Source of the DNA: Propionibacterium australiense
Lineage (GTDB): Bacteria > Actinomycetota > Actinomycetes > Propionibacteriales > Propionibacteriaceae
Direction: 5' to 3'
Length of the DNA stretch: 48,172 nucleotides
NCBI RefSeq assembly: GCF_003666605.1
Contig: NZ_RCIV01000019.1
Coordinates: forward strand, 1-48,172
Each line of letters starts with the position of its first letter. The first letter of the stretch is position 1. The position numbers and the translations under genes were made by a program. The notes beneath the pieces are model-generated. The model saw only the letters and a program-made list of their open reading frames with translations, was not told the DNA's origin and searched no databases. This document shows, in pieces, positions 1 through 7,059 of this stretch.

Positions 1-102
1 GGGCGGGCGTCCGGTTGTCTGCGGGAGGCGAGGGTAATTGTGGGTCAGGATCTGGTGGAGGGCTGCCATTGCGGCCGGGGAGAAGCCTGTTGTATGATAC
101 AT
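1..102 (-). mobile_element. 5' end of a transposase gene (IS5-like, partial)
   Basis: Reading the minus strand from an ATG at 102 gives 34 open codons that run off the left edge. The translation begins MYHTTGFSPAAMAALHQIL. This resembles the N-terminus of actinobacterial IS5-group DDE transposases, which start with a short TTGF/L-type motif followed by a helix-turn-helix, but the match is from memory and covers few residues. An inverted repeat (103-113 and 157-167) lies directly upstream, where the end of the element would be expected. The window edge hides the rest, so it cannot be said whether the gene is intact. Another IS family or a non-transposase gene remains possible. Confidence 0.5.
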
Positions 103-167
103 GTGAGGGCCTGTTCTGAGATTGTCGGGTGTTTGGTAACCCAATTATCTCTGTGGCAGGCCCTCAC
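103..167. repeat. Inverted repeat GTGAGGGCCTG / CAGGCCCTCAC
   Basis: An 11-bp perfect inverted repeat has arms at 103-113 and 157-167 and a 43-bp spacer. It begins one base upstream of the transposase start codon. It could be an insertion-sequence terminal structure or a hairpin in the transposase leader; the sequence alone does not decide. The flanking TGAT (94-97) and ATCA (172-175) extend the symmetry imperfectly. No target-site duplication can be identified because the other end of the element is outside the window. Confidence 0.5.
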
Positions 168-260
168 CTTTTATCATGACACGCCCATACTGGTGAAATA
201 GCCTCCAAGATCACCCCTCAAACCAAGAGTTTTGAATAACCCTCAGGAGTTGCGAACTTC

Positions 261-337
261 TGGTGGGGCGTGTGGGGCTCGAACCCACGACCCAGGGATT
301 ATGAGTCCCCTGCTCTGACCTGCTGAGCTAACGCCCC
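261..337 (-). tRNA. tRNA with CAT anticodon (elongator Met, or Ile2)
   Basis: The minus strand folds as a complete cloverleaf. The 7-bp acceptor stem is GGGGCGT/ACGCCCC, the anticodon loop is CTCATAA between GGGGA and TCCCT, and the T arm contains GGTTCGAGCCC. The discriminator is A (264) and CCA is encoded at 261-263. Position 1-72 is a G-C pair, so this is not the initiator tRNA. A CAT anticodon belongs either to elongator Met or to the lysidine-modified Ile2 tRNA, and I cannot separate these by eye. Confidence 0.93.
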
Positions 338-382
338 TGGCCGGCGCATCACCGGCTCCTCACAGGCTAGCCGATGAGCGGC

Positions 383-1255
383 TCAGCGCGGGCACAGCCC
401 GTCGACCAGAGCACCGAGCCAGACGGCGACCCCGGCCGGGCCGTCGCACAGCACGTCGGCACGTTCGGCGAGATCCGGCACCTCCGGCGAGCCGGAGACG
501 ACCACCGCACCCGGGTGCTCCTCGTCACGCCAGGCGCGCAGCGCGTCAAAGGCCGCGATGTCGCCCCTGTCGTCCCCGCAGAAGGCGAGGGCTGCGGGAT
601 CGAGTTCGGCCACCAGTTCACGCACCACGTCGCCCTTGGTCAGGGCACTGGCCCGCAGCTCGATGACGTTGCGGCCCGGCTCGACGACCAGGCCGAGCTC
701 GCCAGCCAGGGCGCGCAGGCCCGGTTCGAGCGCGGCGAGCGCGGCAGCCGGGTCGGCGCACGAGCGGGTGTGCACGCCGATCGCCAGACCCTTGTCCTCC
801 AGTCGCACGCCCTCGACCGGGCCTCCGGCGGCCGCCGATCGGTCGACGAGGGCGGGGATCTGCTGCTTCGCGGCGAGCACGGCCTCGGGCACGGGCGGCA
901 CTGTGACCTCGCCGGTGGCGCCGTCCCAGCGCTCCGCCCCGTACTGGCCGAAGACACGCACCCGGTCGGCGTGCGCCAGGTGGTCGAGACCGCTCAGGTC
1001 GAGCACCGTGCGCACGGGACGGCCGGTGACGACGGCGACGCACCGGATCCGCCCGGCCAGCGCATCGACGGCGTCCAGTGCCGCGGGCAGGGGCCTGGCG
1101 TCCTCGGGGTGTTCGACGATCGGCGCCAGCGTGCCGTCGAAGTCGAGGCAGACCACGGCCCGGTCGGGCCGGCCGGTGATCGTCTGCCGGAGGCGCTCGG
1201 CCCAGCACGTCATGGATTGTGCGGCGGGGGCCTGCGGGATGTGTGAACTGCTCAT
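383..1255 (-). CDS. otsB: Trehalose-6-phosphate phosphatase OtsB
   Basis: This 290-residue cytoplasmic HAD phosphatase removes phosphate from trehalose 6-phosphate, the second step of the OtsAB pathway. The HAD nucleophile motif is CLDFDGTLAPI near residue 37, where the first Asp is the nucleophile and the second the acid/base. The C-terminal Mg-binding motif is GDDRGDIAAFDAL. The length is usual for short actinobacterial OtsB proteins. The ATG at 1255 is chosen because the longer frame back to 1378 overlaps the otsA start region and codes for an Arg-rich, non-conserved stretch. It is divergent from otsA with 116 bp between the starts, so both probably share a promoter region, although trehalose pathway genes are more often co-directional. 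Confidence 0.93.
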   Translation of the reverse strand: MSSSHIPQAPAAQSMTCWAERLRQTITGRPDRAVVCLDFDGTLAPIVEHPEDARPLPAALDAVDALAGRIRCVAVVTGRPVRTVLDLSGLDHLAHADRVRVFGQYGAERWDGATGEVTVPPVPEAVLAAKQQIPALVDRSAAAGGPVEGVRLEDKGLAIGVHTRSCADPAAALAALEPGLRALAGELGLVVEPGRNVIELRASALTKGDVVRELVAELDPAALAFCGDDRGDIAAFDALRAWRDEEHPGAVVVSGSPEVPDLAERADVLCDGPAGVAVWLGALVDGLCPR

Positions 1256-1371
1256 GGGTTCACTGTGCCAGAACACACGGATTCGCCGTGCCGGAAAGCG
1301 TGCGGGCCGGCCGAGGCGTCCGTCTTGGTAGCCTTGAGGAAAATCAGCCGAAGTCAAGGGGGTCTTCTCAC

Positions 1372-2856
1372 ATGTCACTCGGCCTGACGAGCAGTTCGCC
1401 GCAACCCACGCAACCGGACACGCCCTCCCCGGTCGGCCCCGCCGACATGAGCACTCGCGGTGACGCCCAGTTCGTCGTCGTGGCGAACCGCCTCCCCGTC
1501 GACCGCACGACCGAGGACGACGGCTCCCAGGGCTGGACAGCCTCCCCCGGCGGCCTCGTGACCGCCCTCATCCCGGTCATGAAGGAGCAGGGCGGCACCT
1601 GGGTGGGCTGGGCCGGCTCGGCCGACGAGGACATCGAGCCCTTCACCTTCGACGGATTCGGCGTACAGCCCGTGCCGCTCAGCTCCCAGGAGGTCGCCGA
1701 GTACTACGAGGGCATGTCGAACGCCACGTTCTGGCCGCTCTACCACGACTGCGTCGCGCACCCCGAGTACCACCGCGAGTGGTGGGAGTCGTACATGCGG
1801 GTCAACGAACGCTTCGCGAACGCCGCCGCAGAGGTCGCCGCTCCCGGAGCGACCGTGTGGGTGCAGGACTACCAGCTGCAGAACGTGCCGGAGCTGCTGC
1901 GCGAGATGCGCCCGGACCTGCGCATCGGCTTCTTCCTGCACATCCCCTTCCCCCCGCCCGAACTGTTCCGGCAGCTGCCGTGGCGGGCCCAGGTCGTCCA
2001 GGGGCTGCTCGGCGCCGATCTCGTCGGCTTCCAGGACGCGGGTTCCGCCCAGAACTTCGCCGGCCTGTCCCGGCTCATCACCAGCGGACGGCCGCGGCGC
2101 GGCGAGATCTACCTGCCGGACGGGCGCACCGTCATCGCCCGCGACTACCCGATCTCCATCGACGCCCAGGAGATGCTCGACCTGTCCCGCACCCCGCAGG
2201 TGCGGGAGGCCGCCGCCCAGCTGCGCCGCGACCTCGGTGACCCCGACCACATCTTCCTCGGTGTCGACCGGCTCGACTACACCAAGGGGCTGCGCCACCG
2301 GGTGCGGGCCTTCGGCGAGCTGTTCACCTCGGGCCAGCTCGACCCGGAACGCAACGTCTACCTGCAGGTCGCCACTCCGACCCGCGAGAACGTCGAGCAG
2401 TACAAGGAACTGCGTTCACAACTGGACGAGATGGTCGGGCGCATCAATTCCTCGGTGGGGCGCATCGGGCGCAGCGCCATCGAGTACCGGCACTCCAGCT
2501 ATCCGAAGACGGCGCTGGCCGCCATGTACCGCGCCGCCGACGTGGCAGTCATCACACCGTTGCGTGACGGCATGAACCTGGTGGCCAAGGAGTACATCGC
2601 CGCTCACGACTCCGACGACGGCTCACTCGTGCTCAGCGAATTCGCCGGCGCGGCCATCCAGCTCAAGCAGGCCTACCTGGTCAACCCTTATGACCTGAAC
2701 GGCATGAAGAACCAGCTGCTGCGCGCCAGCGGCGACGACCACGCCAACCACGCCCGCCGGATGCGGGCCATGCGCAAGCACGTGTTCCGGCATGACATCA
2801 ACGAGTGGGCCGCCAACTTCCTGCGTGACCTTGGCGTCCCCACCCAGCTGCTCTGA
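1372..2856 (+). CDS. otsA: Trehalose-6-phosphate synthase OtsA (GT20)
   Basis: The protein has 494 residues and transfers glucose from a nucleotide sugar to glucose 6-phosphate to make trehalose 6-phosphate for OtsB. GT20 hallmarks are VVVANRLPV near residue 35, HIPFPPPELFR near 190, LLGADLVGFQ, GVDRLDYTKGL near 297 (phosphate and sugar-nucleotide contacts) and RDGMNLVAKEY near 398. The ATG at 1372 is preceded by the purine-rich AAGGGGG at about 1356-1362. An in-frame ATG at 1447 would remove a Pro/Ser-rich tail of 25 residues. An upstream ATG at 1219 is rejected because it reads back into otsB on the opposite strand. Divergent otsB completes the pathway. Confidence 0.95.
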   Translation: MSLGLTSSSPQPTQPDTPSPVGPADMSTRGDAQFVVVANRLPVDRTTEDDGSQGWTASPGGLVTALIPVMKEQGGTWVGWAGSADEDIEPFTFDGFGVQPVPLSSQEVAEYYEGMSNATFWPLYHDCVAHPEYHREWWESYMRVNERFANAAAEVAAPGATVWVQDYQLQNVPELLREMRPDLRIGFFLHIPFPPPELFRQLPWRAQVVQGLLGADLVGFQDAGSAQNFAGLSRLITSGRPRRGEIYLPDGRTVIARDYPISIDAQEMLDLSRTPQVREAAAQLRRDLGDPDHIFLGVDRLDYTKGLRHRVRAFGELFTSGQLDPERNVYLQVATPTRENVEQYKELRSQLDEMVGRINSSVGRIGRSAIEYRHSSYPKTALAAMYRAADVAVITPLRDGMNLVAKEYIAAHDSDDGSLVLSEFAGAAIQLKQAYLVNPYDLNGMKNQLLRASGDDHANHARRMRAMRKHVFRHDINEWAANFLRDLGVPTQLL

Positions 2857-2949
2857 GCCCCTGCGCTCGCCGGCGTGCCAGTTGCACGATTCGGGTCTCC
2901 CCGTCCCACCGGACCCGATCGGTGCCCGATTCCTCCCCGGCGTGTACTA

Positions 2950-3070
2950 GGGTCTACGGGGTCAGCCGGTCACGGCTGATGCCGCGTTCTCAGCGAAGCC
3001 GGTGCGAATCCGGCGCTGTCCCGCAACGGTGATGAGGCCACGTGCCCCGAGCCCGGTCGCCTGAACGTGG
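2950..3070 (+). ncRNA. Cobalamin riboswitch (adenosylcobalamin-type aptamer)
   Basis: The plus strand carries the conserved cobalamin aptamer core: GCCGGTGCGAATCCGGCGCT followed by GTCCCGCAACGGTGA at about 2998-3033, then a GCCACGTGCC segment and the closing GGTCGCCTG near 3055-3063. The order and orientation match the known riboswitch read left to right, so it should control the plus-strand cobalamin operon. The first gene in that direction, cbiB, begins about 830 bp further on, beyond a phosphatase gene on the other strand. The exact 5' boundary is approximate. Repression when B12 is abundant is established for the class; the output mechanism here is not visible. Confidence 0.9.
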
Positions 3071-3089
3071 CGGTAATCGGCTCCCGGTT

Positions 3090-3116
3090 GAGGAGAACGG
3101 CCCCGGCCGTGTCCTC
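3090..3116 (+). terminator. Strong stem-loop just after the riboswitch (possible expression platform)
   Basis: GAGGA (3090-3094) pairs with TCCTC (3112-3116), and ACGGC pairs with GCCGT around a CCCG loop, giving a compact GC-rich hairpin about 20 bases after the aptamer. No T-run follows, which is common for actinobacterial terminators. It is a plausible riboswitch-controlled terminator or part of one, but no alternative antiterminator pairing was established. Confidence 0.4.
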
Positions 3117-3250
3117 TCGACCCCACTCGGCGAAGGACGGTCCGGTGATCGGCTATCGCAGCTGCTGCACAACTGGCCCGCACGTGCCCCCAGCCGTGCG
3201 CACCGGCCGGGCTCGTGGCTTCGCCGCCCCAGCTGCCGGGCGGTTCCTGC

Positions 3251-3310
3251 CGACGAATCCCTCACGCGGGCAGCTTCTGCTGACGAATCCCTCACGCGGG
3301 CAGCTTCTGC
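3251..3310. repeat. Two tandem copies of a 30-bp unit over the phosphatase stop codon
   Basis: Positions 3251-3280 and 3281-3310 are the same 30-bp sequence apart from the first base (C versus T). The second copy holds the last codons and TGA of the minus-strand phosphatase; the first copy lies immediately downstream of the stop. The unit is a multiple of three and keeps the same frame, so the old C-terminus has a copy of itself as untranslated sequence. It looks like a recent small duplication. Confidence 0.85.
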
Positions 3311-3873
3311 TGCCCGGGCACCCAGGCCAGGTAGGTCACCTGGCCGTGCCGCAGCCGGTCCCAGCGCACCTGGCGGTGGCCCAGGCCGGCGAGTATCGAG
3401 GTGAAGCAGCAGCCCATGTCCGAGTGCCCGACGACGATGACACGACTGTTCGCGCCGGCCGCGATCTGGCCGAGGAAGACCCGCAGGCGCGCGTAGACGT
3501 CGACGATGGACTCGCCCCCGCCCCAGCGCACCTCCGTGACGTCCAGGCCCGGCGGGGTGCTCTCGGCGGTGAGCGTTCCCGGTTCCGCGCCGTCGAGACG
3601 GCCGTGGTTCTGCTCGCGCAGCAGCGCGGTGGTCTTCACCGGAAGACCGGTCGCAAGGGCGATCTGCTCGGCGGTGCGGCGGGCGCGCACCATGTCGGAG
3701 CTCCACAGGGCATCGGCGCCCCAGCCCGCGAGTTCCCTGGCGACGGCCTTGGCCTGGGCGCGGCCACGGGACGTGAGATCGGGATCCATCTGCCCACCGA
3801 GAACACGCCCGCCGAGATTCCCCTCCGACTCCCCGTGGCGCACCAGTGCGAATTCGATCCGGGCCCGCCTCAT
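3292..3873 (-). CDS. Histidine phosphatase superfamily protein (alpha-ribazole phosphatase-like)
   Basis: This 193-residue cytoplasmic protein has the RHGE catalytic motif near residue 12 (ALVRHGESEGN), a DPDLTSRGRAQA segment and the second catalytic histidine in VVGHSD near residue 153. The family includes phosphoglycerate mutases and the alpha-ribazole-5'-phosphate phosphatase CobC. Its position between a cobalamin riboswitch and the cobalamin operon makes the alpha-ribazole role attractive, but that rests on context only. It is divergent from cbiB, with 29 bp between the start codons, so the cbiB promoter must overlap this gene or lie beyond it. The 3' end carries a 30-bp tandem duplication. 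Confidence 0.85.
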   Translation of the reverse strand: MRRARIEFALVRHGESEGNLGGRVLGGQMDPDLTSRGRAQAKAVARELAGWGADALWSSDMVRARRTAEQIALATGLPVKTTALLREQNHGRLDGAEPGTLTAESTPPGLDVTEVRWGGGESIVDVYARLRVFLGQIAAGANSRVIVVGHSDMGCCFTSILAGLGHRQVRWDRLRHGQVTYLAWVPGQQKLPA

Positions 3874-3902
3874 GCCAGCAGACTAGTGGGGGTGGGGCGG
3901 CC

Positions 3903-4958
3903 ATGACGCGGCGCCTGCACCCCAGCGGGAACGTGTCCGGCGAACCCCGCAGTCACGGGGCCGATGGCCTGGGCAGGGGCCTGGGACTCGCCGCGGGAGT
4001 GCTCGCCGACCGTCTTCTCCACGACCCGCCCGACGCCGGCCACCCGGTGGCCTGGTTCGGACGCTGGGCCGGCTGGTTGGAACAGCGCATGTGGGCCGAC
4101 ACGGTGTCCCGCGGCGCCGCCTACTGCCTCATCGCCTGCGCGCCCGCCGCGGCTGCCGGGCTCGGACTGGAGGCGGCCGGCCGGCGCAGCACCCTGGCGC
4201 GCATGGTCACCACCGGTGTCACCACGTGGGTGGTGCTCGGCGCCGGCTCACTGGCCCGCGAGGGCCGCACGATGGCCGACCGGCTCGCCTCAGGTGACCT
4301 CGACGGGGCCCGCGAGCAGCTCCCCCACCTGTGCGGGCGGCTCGCGGCCGGCCTGGACGAACCGGAGCTGGCCCGCGCCACCGTCGAGTCGATGGCCGAG
4401 AACACCGCCGACTCCGCCGTCGCCTCGCTCTTCTGGGGCGCCGTCGGCGGCCTCCCGGCGATGCTCGTCCACCGTGCCGTCAACACGCTCGACGCCATGG
4501 TCGGCCACCACAGCGATCGCTACGAGCACTTCGGCGCCTTCTCGGCCCGCCTCGACGACGCCCTCGACCTGGTCCCGGCCCGCATCACCGGCACCCTGGC
4601 CTGCGTGCTCGCCCCCGCCGTCGGCGGCGACGCCCGGCGGGCCGCACGCATCATGCTCCGGGACGCCGCCCACCACCCCAGCCCGAACGGCGGATGGTGC
4701 GAGGCGGCCTGGGCCGGCGCGCTCGGCGTCCGGCTGGGCGGGCGCAACGTCTACCCGGGCGGGCGCGTCGAGCACCGGGGCCTGCTCGGTGAGGGCCCCC
4801 GGCCCGACGGCGCCGCAGTACGCAGGGCCAGCAGGCTCGTCCACCTGGTCAGCGGCGCCGCCGGCGCGCTGGCCGGGCTCGGGGCACTCGCCACCGGCCG
4901 GGCCGCCCACCGGACGGCACACCGTCGCGGCGCACGCCGCCGGAAAGGACAATCATGA
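3903..4958 (+). CDS. cbiB: Adenosylcobinamide-phosphate synthase CbiB/CobD
   Basis: This integral membrane enzyme has 351 residues and joins aminopropanol (or its phosphate) to adenosylcobyric acid. Family features are GVLADRLLHDPP near the N-terminus with the downstream HPVAWFG, the ESMAENTADS motif near residue 162, and HRAVNTLDAMVGHHSDRY. Several hydrophobic stretches fit membrane helices. The Arg/His-rich C-terminal tail is expected to be cytoplasmic. The start at 3903 is preferred over 3846, because the longer frame overlaps the divergent phosphatase. The stop overlaps the next start by ATGA, so translation is probably coupled to cobQ. It is the first gene of the seven-gene operon. Confidence 0.93.
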   Translation: MTRRLHPSGNVSGEPRSHGADGLGRGLGLAAGVLADRLLHDPPDAGHPVAWFGRWAGWLEQRMWADTVSRGAAYCLIACAPAAAAGLGLEAAGRRSTLARMVTTGVTTWVVLGAGSLAREGRTMADRLASGDLDGAREQLPHLCGRLAAGLDEPELARATVESMAENTADSAVASLFWGAVGGLPAMLVHRAVNTLDAMVGHHSDRYEHFGAFSARLDDALDLVPARITGTLACVLAPAVGGDARRAARIMLRDAAHHPSPNGGWCEAAWAGALGVRLGGRNVYPGGRVEHRGLLGEGPRPDGAAVRRASRLVHLVSGAAGALAGLGALATGRAAHRTAHRRGARRRKGQS

Positions 4959-6406
4959 GTGGTCTCCTCATGACCGGGACGAGTTCGGACGCGGGCAAGT
5001 CGGCCCTCGTCACCGGCCTGTGCCGGGCAGCCGCCCGGCGCGGCATCGACGTCGTCCCGTTCAAGGCGCAGAACATGTCGAACAACTCGATGGTCTGCCC
5101 CGACGGCGCCGAGATCGGCCGCGCCCAGTACCTGCAGGCGACCGCCGCCGGGGTCGTCCCCACCGCCGCCATGAACCCCGTCCTGCTCAAGCCGGGCACC
5201 GATCGCCGCAGCTTCATCGTCCTCATGGGCTCGCCCGCCGGCGAACTCGACGCCGGCGAGTACGCCACCGGCCGCCGCCGGCTCGCCGAGGCGGCCTTCG
5301 CGGCCTACGCCGCCCTGGCGGCCGAGCACGAACTGGTCGTCTGCGAGGGCGCCGGCAGCCCAGCCGAGATCAACCTGCGCGCCGGCGACTACGTCAACAT
5401 GGGCCTGGCCAGGAAGTTCAACCTGCCGACCGTCATCATCGGCGACATCGACCGCGGCGGCGTACTGGCCAGTCTGTACGGCACCTGGGCGCTGCTGGCC
5501 GAGGCCGACCGCGCCCTGCTGCGCGGCTACGTCATCAACAAGTTCCGCGGCGACGCCTCGGTCCTCGCACCCGGGCTCGCCGAGATCAGCGCCCGCACCG
5601 GCATGACCGGCTACGGTGTCCTGCCCTGGCTCCCCGGCGTGTGGATCGACGGCGAGGACGCCCTCAGCGTCGACCGCTGGGCCCGCGAGGCCGAGCAGGG
5701 CCGGGCCGGCCTGCGGGTCGCCGTCATCCGCCTGCCCCGTATCTCCAACGCCACCGACGTCGACGCGCTGGCAGCCGAACCCGGCGTCGACGTGCAGGTG
5801 ACCGATGACCCGTCCGTGGCCGGGCAGGCCGATCTGCTCGTCCTGCCCGGCTCCCGCTCCACCGTCAGCGACCTGACCTGGCTGAACGAGCGCGGCCTCG
5901 GGCAGGTCATCGCCCTGCGCCACGCCCAGGGCCGCCCGGTGCTGGGCATCTGCGGCGGCTACGAGATGCTCGCCCGGCAGCTGGACGACGAGATCGAGTC
6001 GGGAAACGGCGTCGTGCCGGGCCTGGGGCTGCTGCCGATGCGGGTGCGTTTCGACGGCGACAAGACCGTCCGCGTCGCCGGTTACGACTACCGGGGCATG
6101 AATGTCACCGGCTACGAGATCCACCACGGGGTCTGCGAGATCACCGGCGGAGAACCATTCCTCGACGGCGTGCGCAGCGCCAACACCTGGGGAACCATGC
6201 TGCACGGCAGCCTCGAGAACGACGCCTTCCGGCGTGCCCTCCTGTCCGAGGTCGCCGCCCTCACCGGCTCGGGCTGGGCGCCGGACGAGAGCTCCCCTGG
6301 GTACGCCCGCCGCCGGGAACAGATGATCGAGACCCTGGCCGACGCGATGGAGGAGAATCTCGACGTCGACGCCCTGCTGGCGCTGGCACTGGAGCGTGCG
6401 CGATGA
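4955..6406 (+). CDS. cobQ: Cobyric acid synthase CobQ/CbiP
   Basis: This 483-residue glutamine- and ATP-dependent amidotransferase amidates positions b, d, e and g of adenosylcobyrinic acid a,c-diamide. The N-terminal synthetase half starts with the P-loop-like GTSSDAGKSALV (residues 8-19) and contains the typical FKAQNMSNNS. The C-terminal class I glutaminase half has the nucleophile Cys in GICGGYEML and the partner histidine region YEIHHG. AAAGGA lies 6 bp upstream of the ATG. It overlaps cbiB and cobO by ATGA at both ends. Confidence 0.96.
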   Translation: MSGLLMTGTSSDAGKSALVTGLCRAAARRGIDVVPFKAQNMSNNSMVCPDGAEIGRAQYLQATAAGVVPTAAMNPVLLKPGTDRRSFIVLMGSPAGELDAGEYATGRRRLAEAAFAAYAALAAEHELVVCEGAGSPAEINLRAGDYVNMGLARKFNLPTVIIGDIDRGGVLASLYGTWALLAEADRALLRGYVINKFRGDASVLAPGLAEISARTGMTGYGVLPWLPGVWIDGEDALSVDRWAREAEQGRAGLRVAVIRLPRISNATDVDALAAEPGVDVQVTDDPSVAGQADLLVLPGSRSTVSDLTWLNERGLGQVIALRHAQGRPVLGICGGYEMLARQLDDEIESGNGVVPGLGLLPMRVRFDGDKTVRVAGYDYRGMNVTGYEIHHGVCEITGGEPFLDGVRSANTWGTMLHGSLENDAFRRALLSEVAALTGSGWAPDESSPGYARRREQMIETLADAMEENLDVDALLALALERAR

Positions 6407-7059
6407 GCAGTGGCCCTGAACTGAACCGCACCGTCGCGAGCCCGGGAATCACCACGGCGGACGCGGCCGCCGGGCACGCGGCGGCCCCGAGCACCGCCCG
6501 GCTGCGCCGCAGGGCCCGCCTCATCGTCAACACCGGCGACGGCAAGGGCAAGTCCACCGCCGCCTTCGGCATGGGCCTGCGCTGCTGGGCGCACGGCTGG
6601 TCGGTCGGGGTCTTCCAGTTCGTGAAGTCCGGCAAGTGGCCCGCCGGCGAACGGCTCGCCTACGAGCAGCTGGGTGCCCTGCACGAGGCGGAGGGCGTCG
6701 GCGGTCCCGTCGAGTGGCAGTGCTTCGGGCAGGGCTGGAGCTGGCTGCGGGGCACCGACCCGGCCGACGACGAGGCCATGGCACAAGCCGGCTGGGCGCA
6801 CGTGCGGGCCCTCATCGAGACCCAGGCGCACGACGTCTACATCCTCGACGAGTTCACCCACGTCCTGAACAAGGGCTGGGTCGACCCGGCGACGGCCGCG
6901 CGCTTCCTCGTCGGCCGACCCGGCGTGCAGCACGTGGTCATCACCGGCCGCGGCTGCCCGCAGCAGATCATCGACGTCGCCGACCTCGTCACCGTCATGG
7001 ACAAGGTCAAGCACCCCTTCGACAAGGGTGAGCGCGGTCAGGCGGGGATCGAATGGTGA
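6403..7059 (+). CDS. cobO: Cob(I)alamin adenosyltransferase CobO/BtuR
   Basis: The 218-residue enzyme transfers the adenosyl group of ATP to cobalt in cobalamin precursors. The Walker A-like NTGDGKGKSTAAFG lies near residue 45, followed by QFVKSGKW, the GQGWSW segment and the DEFTHVL motif. The N-terminal tail of about 35 residues is longer than in enterobacterial BtuR and looks disordered. The start overlaps the cobQ stop by ATGA, and the end overlaps the next gene by 7 bp, which places it firmly in the operon. The PduO-type adenosyltransferases are unrelated and do not match. Confidence 0.95.
   Translation: MSSGPELNRTVASPGITTADAAAGHAAAPSTARLRRRARLIVNTGDGKGKSTAAFGMGLRCWAHGWSVGVFQFVKSGKWPAGERLAYEQLGALHEAEGVGGPVEWQCFGQGWSWLRGTDPADDEAMAQAGWAHVRALIETQAHDVYILDEFTHVLNKGWVDPATAARFLVGRPGVQHVVITGRGCPQQIIDVADLVTVMDKVKHPFDKGERGQAGIEW

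Noticed and set aside
3067-3906. 279-residue plus-strand frame from the riboswitch to cbiB, a possible riboswitch-controlled gene
   Set aside because: It lies opposite the well-supported phosphatase gene (RHGE and GHSD motifs) and has a composition typical of antisense shadows. It has no domain.
3964-5808. 614-residue plus-strand frame overlapping cbiB and cobQ
   Set aside because: Composed of Arg/Pro/Ser-rich shadow sequence in another frame of two certain genes.
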